Source: Selenomonadaceae bacterium (GTDB lineage Bacteria; Bacillota; Negativicutes; Selenomonadales; Selenomonadaceae). From it: a DNA stretch of 46,050 nt. Made by a program: the position numbers and the translations under genes. Positions 15,827-22,894 of this stretch are shown piece after piece. The stretch covers positions 1-46,050 of the forward strand of contig JALFXV010000013.1 in NCBI GenBank assembly GCA_022786545.1. Direction: 5' to 3'. The notes beneath the pieces are model-generated. The model was not told where the DNA came from, ran no database searches, and saw nothing but the letters and a program-made list of their open reading frames with translations. How positions within the stretch are numbered: the stretch's first letter is position 1; the number at the start of each line of letters is the position of its first letter.

Positions 15827-16702
15827 ATGTACTGGTTTTTGAAGGTGCTGAGCTGGCTGGCCTGCCGCTTTTCTATGGATACTTGCCTTAGGATGGGGGA
15901 TTTTCTGGGCAGGCTGACCTGGTACGGTGTGCCGGGCAAGAGGAAGAAAATGGGCATTGACAACGTGATGCGCTGCCTGGGGACGGATGAGCAGGAGGCG
16001 GAAAGGATTGTCAAGGCATCCTGGGTGCAGTTCGGCCCCATGATTATGGAGGTGCTGCGCTATCCCGAGCTGATTAAGGAAGGGCGCATGCAGCAGCATG
16101 TTTCCATCGAAGGGCTGGAATATTTGCAGGAGGCTATCAGGCAAGGTCAGGGCGGCATTATTGCCACCAATCACAGCGACAGCTGGGAAATCATGGGAGC
16201 AGCCCTGGCTCAGTACGGGGTGCCGCTGGTGGGGGTGGCCAAGAAGCAGAAGAACCACCAGGCGGATAGGTTCATCATCGAATACCGGGAACTGTCCGGC
16301 ATGCACATTACCTACAGCTCCGATGTCCGGGAGATGTTCAAGATGATTAAGGAGGGGTGGATGATTGGCCTGATTATGGACCAGGACCCAAGCTTGCGGG
16401 ATGGCATCATCCTGGACTTTTTCGGCCGCAAGACCAACTGCGTCACCGGCCCTGCCACTTTGGCACGGTTCCAGAATGCGCCGATTTTTCCGGGGCAGAT
16501 ACGGCATCGCCCTGATGGGGGCCATCACATCACTATTTTTCCGCCTCTTTATGTGGCAAAGACCAAAAACAAGCAGGAAGATATCAAGCGCACCATGCAG
16601 CAGCTGGTGAATATTTTGGAGCAGCAGATAAGACGCTATCCTGAGGACTGGTTCTGGCTCCATGACAGGTGGAAGTCTGTACGTTCCCTGGGGTTGGATT
16701 AA
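15827..16702 (+). CDS. LpxL/HtrB-type lipid A acyltransferase, copy 1
   Basis: A 291-residue late lipid A acyltransferase of the lysophospholipid acyltransferase superfamily. The catalytic H-x4-E/D motif is visible as NHSDSWEIMG. LIMDQDPSLRDGIILDFFG corresponds to the conserved DQ region, and the C-terminal WFWLHDRWKS is typical of LpxL/LpxM. It would transfer a secondary acyl chain onto Kdo-lipid A at the inner face of the cytoplasmic membrane. ATG 15827 is chosen because AGGGG (15814-15818) lies eight bases upstream; the longer GTG start at 15797 has no such site. A second paralogue is at 28611. Which one acts first cannot be told from sequence. Confidence 0.88.
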   Translation: MYWFLKVLSWLACRFSMDTCLRMGDFLGRLTWYGVPGKRKKMGIDNVMRCLGTDEQEAERIVKASWVQFGPMIMEVLRYPELIKEGRMQQHVSIEGLEYLQEAIRQGQGGIIATNHSDSWEIMGAALAQYGVPLVGVAKKQKNHQADRFIIEYRELSGMHITYSSDVREMFKMIKEGWMIGLIMDQDPSLRDGIILDFFGRKTNCVTGPATLARFQNAPIFPGQIRHRPDGGHHITIFPPLYVAKTKNKQEDIKRTMQQLVNILEQQIRRYPEDWFWLHDRWKSVRSLGLD

Positions 16703-16708
16703 AATCAA

Positions 16709-16737
16709 GTGACATATTTACCATAATATGATAATAT
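16709..16737 (+). promoter_or_regulatory. Promoter for lpxC and the long lipid A/Kdo/Lpt operon
   Basis: -35 GTGACA (16709-16714), a 17-bp spacer, and -10 TAATAT (16732-16737) preceded by TG at 16729-16730. It lies in a 65-bp gap immediately after the acyltransferase stop and is a plausible start for the long transcript running to the lpt genes. Confidence 0.65.
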
Positions 16738-16773
16738 TAGTATGATAAGCACAAATATAAGGGAGGGATGGAT

Positions 16774-17601
16774 TTGGCATTACAGACAACGATTGCTTCT
16801 GCAGCCAGCTATAAAGGGGTGGGCCTGCATTCCGGCAAGGATGTGGTTATGGAGCTGCAGCCGGCAGAGGCCGGGACGGGCATTGTGTTCGTCAGGGCTG
16901 ATTTGCCGGGACAGCCGCAGGTGGAGGCAAAGGCGGAGAATGTGACGTCCACCATGAGGGCGACTACCATCGAGGACAATGGCATCAAGATGTTTACCAT
17001 CGAGCATCTCATGTCCGCCCTGCACGGCGCAGGCGTGGATAATGCAAGGGTGATTATTGATGCGGAGGAGCCGCCGGTGGCTGATGGCAGCAGCCGGGAG
17101 TTCTTTCAGATGATCCAGAGGGCCGGTATCAGGGAACTGTCAGAGGAACGGCATGAGCTGGTGGTTGACAGGCTCTACCGGGTAGATGACGGGGATAAGT
17201 TCGTTCTGGCACTGCCTTATGATGGCTTCCGTGTCAGCTTTACCTCCATTAACCCTCATCCCCTGATTGGCATCCAGTATGGCGATTATGAGATTACGCC
17301 GGATGTATACAGCAGGGAGGTTGCCGCGGCCAGGACTATTGCCTATGAGGCCGAGGTGGAGGCACTGCACAAGATGGGGCTGGGCCTTGGGGGCACGCTG
17401 GAAAATGTTATCGTGTACAATGATGAGGGCTGGATGAATCCCCTCCTGTACCCTGATGAGCTGGTGCGCCACAAGATTCTTGATCTGGTAGGGGATTTGC
17501 GTCTGGCCGGCATGGTCCGGGGGCATTTCGTGGCTGTCAAGTCAGGCCATGCGCTGAATACGGCTATGTCCAAGCTTTTGAAGCAGGAACTTGGCCAGTG
17601 A
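16774..17601 (+). CDS. lpxC: UDP-3-O-acyl-N-acetylglucosamine deacetylase
   Basis: A 275-residue zinc amidase catalysing the committed step of lipid A synthesis. The N-terminal signature LQTTIASAASYKGVGLHSGK is intact. Zinc ligands appear as His in TIEHLMSALHGAG and as His/Asp in VRHKILDLVGDL. The catalytic His is in SGHALN near the end. TTG 16774 is preferred: GGGAGGG (16761-16767) is directly against ATG 16768, but properly spaced for TTG 16774, and LpxC proteins usually start just before the Q-x-T-I motif. It is followed 40 bp later by fabZ, the usual partner because both enzymes compete for 3-hydroxyacyl-ACP-derived flux. Confidence 0.96.
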   Translation: MALQTTIASAASYKGVGLHSGKDVVMELQPAEAGTGIVFVRADLPGQPQVEAKAENVTSTMRATTIEDNGIKMFTIEHLMSALHGAGVDNARVIIDAEEPPVADGSSREFFQMIQRAGIRELSEERHELVVDRLYRVDDGDKFVLALPYDGFRVSFTSINPHPLIGIQYGDYEITPDVYSREVAAARTIAYEAEVEALHKMGLGLGGTLENVIVYNDEGWMNPLLYPDELVRHKILDLVGDLRLAGMVRGHFVAVKSGHALNTAMSKLLKQELGQ

Positions 17602-17641
17602 TATATGCAAAAGAAATTATAATGGAAGAAGGTTTTTTAGT

Positions 17642-18079
17642 ATGGTATTGGAAATTGATGAGATAAAGAAGATTTTGCCGCATCGTGCACCTTTTCTGCT
17701 AGTTGACCGCATTATTGAGATTGACCCGTTCAAGTCTGCTGTGGGCATTAAGAACGTAACCTATAACGAGCCCCAGTTCCACGGTCATTTCCCCCACAAG
17801 GCTATTATGCCGGGGGTGCTGATTCTGGAGGCTATGGCGCAGGTAGGCGGTATTGCCATGCTGTATCCTGAGGAGAATCGCGGCAAGATTGCCCTGTTCG
17901 GCGGCATGGACAATATCAAGTTCAAGAAGATGGTAGTACCGGGAGACCAGATGATTATGAAGGCAAACCTTCTGAAGGTGCATGGCGACTACGGCAAGCT
18001 CCATGCGGAGTCCTATGTGGATGATGTGCTGGCGGCCCAGGCTGATTTTACCTTTGCCCTGCAGAGACCGGAGGATTAA
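17642..18079 (+). CDS. fabZ: 3-hydroxyacyl-ACP dehydratase
   Basis: A 145-residue hot-dog-fold dehydratase of fatty acid elongation. The start IKKILPHRAPFLLVDRI and the active-site segment HFPHKAIMPGVLILEAMAQ (catalytic His and Glu) are both complete. It consumes 3-hydroxyacyl-ACP, which LpxA and LpxD also use, and it sits between lpxC and lpxA. ATG 17642 has GAAGG nine bases upstream and gives the usual length. A longer in-frame start at 17591 would overlap lpxC and add unrelated residues. Confidence 0.97.
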   Translation: MVLEIDEIKKILPHRAPFLLVDRIIEIDPFKSAVGIKNVTYNEPQFHGHFPHKAIMPGVLILEAMAQVGGIAMLYPEENRGKIALFGGMDNIKFKKMVVPGDQMIMKANLLKVHGDYGKLHAESYVDDVLAAQADFTFALQRPED

Positions 18080-18150
18080 GCTGAAAAAGCAAGCTAATAC
18101 AAGAAATTCTTAGTATTCCTGTAAAAACGGCTAAATACGAGGGAATATAA

Positions 18151-18181
18151 CAGTCAGCTTTTATAGGGTGGCTGGTGACTG
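18151..18181 (+). other. Hairpin in the fabZ-lpxA gap
   Basis: CAGTCA (18151-18156) pairs with TGACTG (18176-18181), with an inner AGC/GCT. The 165-bp gap between fabZ and lpxA is longer than its neighbours and otherwise shows no clear promoter. The hairpin could be an attenuator or an RNA-processing site. Evidence is limited to the inverted repeat. Confidence 0.3.
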
Positions 18182-18244
18182 TATGTAGGATATTAGGTGT
18201 ACTGACGATAAGCTGTTTCGGGGGTACTAAAGGAGTTGGGATAA

Positions 18245-19084
18245 ATGGCGGATAACTTTGATGTTACTGCAAAGATACATGATTTTGCTGTGGTGCATCC
18301 AAATGCCAAAATTGGTAAAAATGTAGAAATAGGACCTTTTACTGTTATTGGTGAAAATGTAGAAATTGACGAGGGAACTATTGTGGGGCCCAGCGTGGTG
18401 ATTACCGGCTGGACGAAGATTGGCAAGGACTGCCATATTTTCCAGGGGGCTTCCATTGGCGAGGAGCCGCAGGATTTGAAGTTTGCCGGGGAAAAGAGCT
18501 ATACGGTTATCGGCGACAGGACGAAAGTGCATGAGTTCTGTACGATTCATCGGGCTACCGGCGAGGGTGAGTATACCCGCATCGGTGATGACTGCCTCCT
18601 GATGGCTTATGTGCATGTGGCTCACAACTGCGTGCTGGGCAACAACGTCATCATGGCTAATGCAGCTATGGTGGCCGGCCATGTAGTGGTGGAGGACAGG
18701 GCGATTATCGGTGGCAAGGCCGGGGTCCACCAGTTTGTCCGCGTGGGCAAGCAGGCCATGATCAGCGGCATGTCCAGGAATATTCATGATGTGGTGCCTT
18801 ATACCATTGTAGACGGCTTTCCAGCCCGGGCCTGCGGCCTGAACAGCGTGGGCATCGCCAGGGCGGGCATCGCGCCTGCCAATCGCCGCAGCATCAAGCA
18901 GGCATACCGGCTGCTGTACCGTTCCGGGCTGCGCCTCAGCGAGGCCATTGAGGCCATTGAGCAGGACGTTGATTCCTGCCCTGAGGTAGAGCACATGCTG
19001 CAATTCCTCAGAAATGCCGACAGGGGCATCTGCCGTCCGGCAGGCCACAGCGGCGATAAGAAGAAGGACGATGCAGAGGAATAA
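18245..19084 (+). CDS. lpxA: UDP-N-acetylglucosamine O-acyltransferase
   Basis: A 279-residue LpxA, first enzyme of lipid A synthesis, transferring a 3-hydroxyacyl chain from ACP to UDP-GlcNAc. The protein is a left-handed beta-helix of hexapeptide repeats (IGKNVEIGPFTVIGENVEI), with the family segments STIHRATGEG-like CTIHRATGEGEYTRIGDDC and the catalytic His in LLMAYVHVAHNCVLGNN. The C-terminal helical domain starts near VGIARAGI. GGAG lies before ATG 18245. It is slightly longer than the E. coli enzyme because of a charged C-terminal tail (HSGDKKKDDAEE). Confidence 0.96.
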   Translation: MADNFDVTAKIHDFAVVHPNAKIGKNVEIGPFTVIGENVEIDEGTIVGPSVVITGWTKIGKDCHIFQGASIGEEPQDLKFAGEKSYTVIGDRTKVHEFCTIHRATGEGEYTRIGDDCLLMAYVHVAHNCVLGNNVIMANAAMVAGHVVVEDRAIIGGKAGVHQFVRVGKQAMISGMSRNIHDVVPYTIVDGFPARACGLNSVGIARAGIAPANRRSIKQAYRLLYRSGLRLSEAIEAIEQDVDSCPEVEHMLQFLRNADRGICRPAGHSGDKKKDDAEE

Positions 19085-19120
19085 TACACAAGCTCATTCA
19101 TTTGGAGGATGATTGCTTCT

Positions 19121-19930
19121 ATGGAAAAAATTGGATTGCTGGCAGGTGTGGGCAGGCTGCCTGTGGAGTGTGCCAGGGCGGCAAAGGCTATGGGCTACGA
19201 GGTTTATGCTGTGGGCCTGATTCCCGGCGTGGAGCCGGAGCTGAAGGAGTGCACTGCTGACTACACGGATATCAGCGTGGCGCATTTGCAGGCGATTATA
19301 GACTACCTTAAATCAAAGGGCGTAACCAAGGTTACCATGCTGGGCAAGGTGACCAAGGAGCTTCTGTACAGCGGCCAGCATGCCGCCCCTGACATGCGTA
19401 TGCTGGGGCTGATGTTTTCCTTGCCTGACCGCAAGGATGACACGCTGATGCTGGCTTTTGTCAGGGAACTGGCCAAGGACGGGCTGGAGGCATTTGACCA
19501 GACCGCCCTCATCCGCTCACTGATGCCGAAGCCGGGTGTTTTAACTAAGCGCCAGCCTACGGAGCAGGAGCTGCAGGATATGGAGTTCGGCATGAGGATG
19601 GCACGGGAGATAGGCCGCCTGGATGTGGGGCAGACTGTTGTGGTCAAGCAGCAGGCCGTTATGGCCCTGGAGGCCATCGAGGGCACTGATGCCTGTATCC
19701 GCCGGGGCGGGGAACTGGCCCGGGGCGGTGCCGTTGTGGCAAAGACTGCCAAGCCAAATCAGGACCTGCGCTTTGATGTGCCTGCTGTGGGGCTGAAAAC
19801 TATGGAAATCATGGTGGAGGTCGGCGCGAAGGCACTGGTTATCGAGGCAGGCAGGACGCTGCTGGTAGAACAGGACAAGGTTATAGCTTTGGCTGAGGCT
19901 CATGATATTGCTATTGCAGCGATGGAATAA
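19121..19930 (+). CDS. lpxI: UDP-2,3-diacylglucosamine diphosphatase, LpxI type
   Basis: A 269-residue LpxI (DUF1009), which hydrolyses UDP-2,3-diacylglucosamine to lipid X. This is the non-orthologous replacement of LpxH. The N-terminal KIGLLAGVGRLPVECARAAK and the C-terminal-domain segment GQTVVVKQQAVMALEAIEGTDACIRRGG are characteristic. ATG 19121 gives the usual start; ATG 19109 directly touches the GGAGG at 19104-19108 and is less likely. Its position between lpxA and lpxB fits the pathway. No lpxH-type calcineurin-fold gene is present in the window. Confidence 0.95.
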   Translation: MEKIGLLAGVGRLPVECARAAKAMGYEVYAVGLIPGVEPELKECTADYTDISVAHLQAIIDYLKSKGVTKVTMLGKVTKELLYSGQHAAPDMRMLGLMFSLPDRKDDTLMLAFVRELAKDGLEAFDQTALIRSLMPKPGVLTKRQPTEQELQDMEFGMRMAREIGRLDVGQTVVVKQQAVMALEAIEGTDACIRRGGELARGGAVVAKTAKPNQDLRFDVPAVGLKTMEIMVEVGAKALVIEAGRTLLVEQDKVIALAEAHDIAIAAME

Positions 19931-19998
19931 GAGACTTTGGACGCGGCGGATACGGCTCTGTATTCTCGCGTCTTTTGTGTGTTTTTTTGAGGGATTTT

Positions 19999-21150
19999 AT
20001 GAAGATAATGCTGTCAGCCGGGGAAGCATCCGGTGATTTGCACGGGGAAAGCCTTGCCCGTGCCATGCAGAAGCTGCAGCCAGGCGTTGAGCTGGTGGGC
20101 TTTGGGGGACCCAAAATGGCAGGTGCCGGTGTCCGCCTCTGTGCAGATATGCGGGAATATAGTATAATGGGCGTATGGGAGGTCATCAAGAATCTGAGGC
20201 GGATTTTTGGGCTCCTGAAAAAATTGCAGGAGTTCATGGCGGCGGAGAAGCCTGACCTGCTGGTGCTGATAGATTATCCGGATTTCAACTGGCGCCTGGC
20301 TGCCAAGGCCAAGGCCCTGGGAATACCGGTCTTTTCCTATATTCCGCCTTCGGCCTGGGCCTGGCGCAAGGGCAGGGCAAAGAAATGTGCGGCCCTGGCG
20401 GACGAGCTGGCGGCGATTTTTCCCTTTGAGCTGCCTGTGTATCAGGCGGCAGGGGCCAATATCTCCTTTCAGGGAAATCCCCTGCTGGATACGGTAAAAT
20501 CCTCTATGAGTATCGGCGAGGCACGGAATTATTTTCAGGTTTCCCAAAGGGGGGAGCCGGTGCTTTTGCTGCCTGGCAGCAGGAAGCAGGAGATAGAGAG
20601 GCTCTTTCCTGTGATGCTGGAGGCGGCGGCCCTGTTGCAGGCGGAACGCCATAGCCTGGAGTTCTTTGTGCCCATAGCTGCCGGCATCGACCAGTACATG
20701 CTGGAAAAGATGGTAGCCGGCAGGGGCGTTAATCTGTGCTTTACCCATGACAGGACATATGATTTGATGAATATCTGCAGCTTTGCTATTGCTACTTCCG
20801 GCACCGTGGTGCTGGAAGCGGCCATTATGGGACTGCCCTGCGTGGCACTGTATCGCATGGCGCCTCTGAACTATGCCATCGGCAGGCTGCTGGTGAAGAT
20901 AGACCATTTTACCCTGCCTAACATTCTGGCAGGCAGGGCAGTGCAGCGGGAGCTTTTGCAGGACCAGGTGACTGCCCAGGGGGTTTTCCAGGCGGCAAGG
21001 CGGTTTTATGCGGAGCCAGGCTACAGGGAGCAGGTTGTGTCCGGGCTGCAGGAGGCTGTAGGCAGGCTGGGGGAGCCGGGGGCTTCTGAGCGGGTAGCCG
21101 GCAGGATTTTGGCTGCAGCGAGAAAATACGGCAGGACGGGGGATGTTTGA
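19999..21150 (+). CDS. lpxB: Lipid-A-disaccharide synthase
   Basis: A 383-residue GT19 glycosyltransferase that condenses UDP-2,3-diacylglucosamine with lipid X. The N-terminal MKIMLSAGEASGDLHGE is the family signature. DLLVLIDYPDFNWRLA, YIPPSAWAWRKGRAKK, LLPGSRKQEIERLFP and ATSGTVVLEAAIMGLPCVALYR follow in the expected order. ATG 19999 (GAGGG five bases before) is chosen over an upstream start at 19975 because family members begin at this point. The last base of its TGA is the first base of the msbA ATG. A small inverted repeat (GACGCG/CGCGTC, about 19938-19973) followed by T-rich sequence precedes it and might be an attenuator. Confidence 0.95.
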   Translation: MKIMLSAGEASGDLHGESLARAMQKLQPGVELVGFGGPKMAGAGVRLCADMREYSIMGVWEVIKNLRRIFGLLKKLQEFMAAEKPDLLVLIDYPDFNWRLAAKAKALGIPVFSYIPPSAWAWRKGRAKKCAALADELAAIFPFELPVYQAAGANISFQGNPLLDTVKSSMSIGEARNYFQVSQRGEPVLLLPGSRKQEIERLFPVMLEAAALLQAERHSLEFFVPIAAGIDQYMLEKMVAGRGVNLCFTHDRTYDLMNICSFAIATSGTVVLEAAIMGLPCVALYRMAPLNYAIGRLLVKIDHFTLPNILAGRAVQRELLQDQVTAQGVFQAARRFYAEPGYREQVVSGLQEAVGRLGEPGASERVAGRILAAARKYGRTGDV

Positions 21151-22883
21151 TGAAGAATTATTTGCGCCTATTGGCTTATATAAAGCCCTATAAGAAACGG
21201 CTGGCGGCAGCAGTGGTGTGCATTGTTATGGCCGCCGGTGCCAATCTTTACCTGCCGTGGATTATCAAGGACATGATTGACGATGTGCTCATGTCCAAGG
21301 ATATGATGATGCTGAACCTGATTGCGGCGGGCATCCTGGTGGTCATGTTCACCCGTGGCGTCTTCTACTACGGGCAGAGCTATCTGGTGTCCTATGTGGG
21401 GCAGCGTGTCATCATCGATGTGCGCAGCGTGCTGTTCAGGAAGTTCCAGAAGATGCCCCTGTCCTACTACGACAGGCAGCAGACCGGCACGGTCATGAGC
21501 TATATCACCAACGATGTGTCTGCCATGCAGAGTGCCATTGTGGACAACCTCATCGAGCTGGTGACGGAGAGCTCCATCCTGATAGGCTCCCTGGCCATGA
21601 TGATTTACCTGGACTGGAAGCTGAGCCTCCTGACTCTGATGACCATTCCCCTGGTGGGCTTTGCCATGAAGATTTTCGGCCGCAAGCTGAAGCGTTCTAG
21701 CACGGTGATTCAGGAGCGGGCGGCAGAGATTACCTCCCTTTTGCAGGAAAGCATCTCCGCCATCCGGGTGGTGAAGTCCTTTGTCCGTGAAACCTACGAA
21801 ATCAGGCGGTTTGAGGAGCAGAACTGGAAGAATTTCCAGGCTGCCATGAAGAACGTGAAGCTCAGCAGCCTGCTGACGCCGACAGTGGAATTTCTGGCGG
21901 CTATTGCCGTTACCTTCATTGTCTGGTTCGGCGGCTACGAGGTGGTCAATGAGGTGATTACCGCCGGTGAGCTGGTGGCGTTCCTGACCTACGCGGTGAA
22001 CCTGGCCAACCCGGTGAAGCGCCTGTCCCGTGTCTATGCTGCTATTCAGAAGGCAATGGCGGCCGCTGACCGCGTATTTGAGGTCATGGATCTGGACGAG
22101 AAGATTACTGATGTGCCGGGAGCGAAGCCGCTGCCGCCTATCAAGGGGCAGGTGGAGTTCAAGGATATTACCTTCTCCTACAAGGAAGGCCAGCCTGCCC
22201 TGCAGCATATTTCCCTCAAGGCGGAGCCCGGGCAGATGATTGCCCTGGTGGGGCCCAGCGGCAGCGGCAAGTCCACTATTGCCAACCTGATTCCGCGGTT
22301 TTATGATGTGGACAGCGGCACCATTTCCATTGACGGCCATGATATCCGCCAGGTGACGGCGGACTCCCTCCGGGAGCAGATCGGCCTGGTGCCTCAGGAA
22401 ACCATGCTGTTCAGCACCACTGTTATGGAGAATATCCGCTATGGCAGGCTGGAGGCCACCGATGAGGAAGTGATAGAGGCAGCCAGGGCGGCCAATGCGG
22501 AGGAATTCATCAAGGATTTGCCGGAGGGGTACGATACCAGACTGGGGGAGCGGGGACTCAATCTCTCCGGCGGCCAGCGCCAGCGCCTTGCTATCGCCAG
22601 GGCGATTCTGAAGAATCCCCGGGTGCTGATTCTGGACGAGGCCACTTCGGCCCTGGATACTGAAAGCGAAAAGATTGTGCAGGATGCACTGGATAAATTG
22701 ATGGTGGGCAGGACCTCCTTCGTCATCGCCCATCGCCTTTCAACGATTTTTAATGCTGACCAGATTTTCGTGGTGGAAAACGGCCAGCTGCGTGAGCATG
22801 GCACTCACGAGGAGCTGCTGGCGGCAGGAGGTTTGTACAGCAACCTGTACAACATCCAGTTCCGTCAAAATGAAGCTATGTAA
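21150..22883 (+). CDS. msbA: Lipid A flippase, ABC transporter MsbA
   Basis: A 577-residue half-transporter: six membrane helices in the first 310 residues and an ABC ATPase domain. Walker A is GPSGSGKST, the Q-loop is VPQETMLFS, the signature is LSGGQRQR, Walker B is VLILDEATSALD, and the switch His is in IAHRLS. As a homodimer it would flip Kdo2-lipid A across the cytoplasmic membrane. The assignment to MsbA rather than another lipid or drug exporter comes from position between lpxB and waaA-lpxK. ATG 21150 overlaps the lpxB stop by one base and has GGGGG upstream. Confidence 0.92.
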   Translation: MKNYLRLLAYIKPYKKRLAAAVVCIVMAAGANLYLPWIIKDMIDDVLMSKDMMMLNLIAAGILVVMFTRGVFYYGQSYLVSYVGQRVIIDVRSVLFRKFQKMPLSYYDRQQTGTVMSYITNDVSAMQSAIVDNLIELVTESSILIGSLAMMIYLDWKLSLLTLMTIPLVGFAMKIFGRKLKRSSTVIQERAAEITSLLQESISAIRVVKSFVRETYEIRRFEEQNWKNFQAAMKNVKLSSLLTPTVEFLAAIAVTFIVWFGGYEVVNEVITAGELVAFLTYAVNLANPVKRLSRVYAAIQKAMAAADRVFEVMDLDEKITDVPGAKPLPPIKGQVEFKDITFSYKEGQPALQHISLKAEPGQMIALVGPSGSGKSTIANLIPRFYDVDSGTISIDGHDIRQVTADSLREQIGLVPQETMLFSTTVMENIRYGRLEATDEEVIEAARAANAEEFIKDLPEGYDTRLGERGLNLSGGQRQRLAIARAILKNPRVLILDEATSALDTESEKIVQDALDKLMVGRTSFVIAHRLSTIFNADQIFVVENGQLREHGTHEELLAAGGLYSNLYNIQFRQNEAM

Positions 22884-22894
22884 GGAGAAGCGTT

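Noticed and set aside
17618-17623. TATAAT just upstream of fabZ as a promoter
   Set aside because: A transcript from it would begin at or inside the fabZ ribosome binding site, leaving almost no leader. No -35 is present.
20166-20171. TATAAT-like sequence inside lpxB
   Set aside because: It lies in coding sequence without a matching -35 and in a tightly packed operon, so chance is the simpler explanation.
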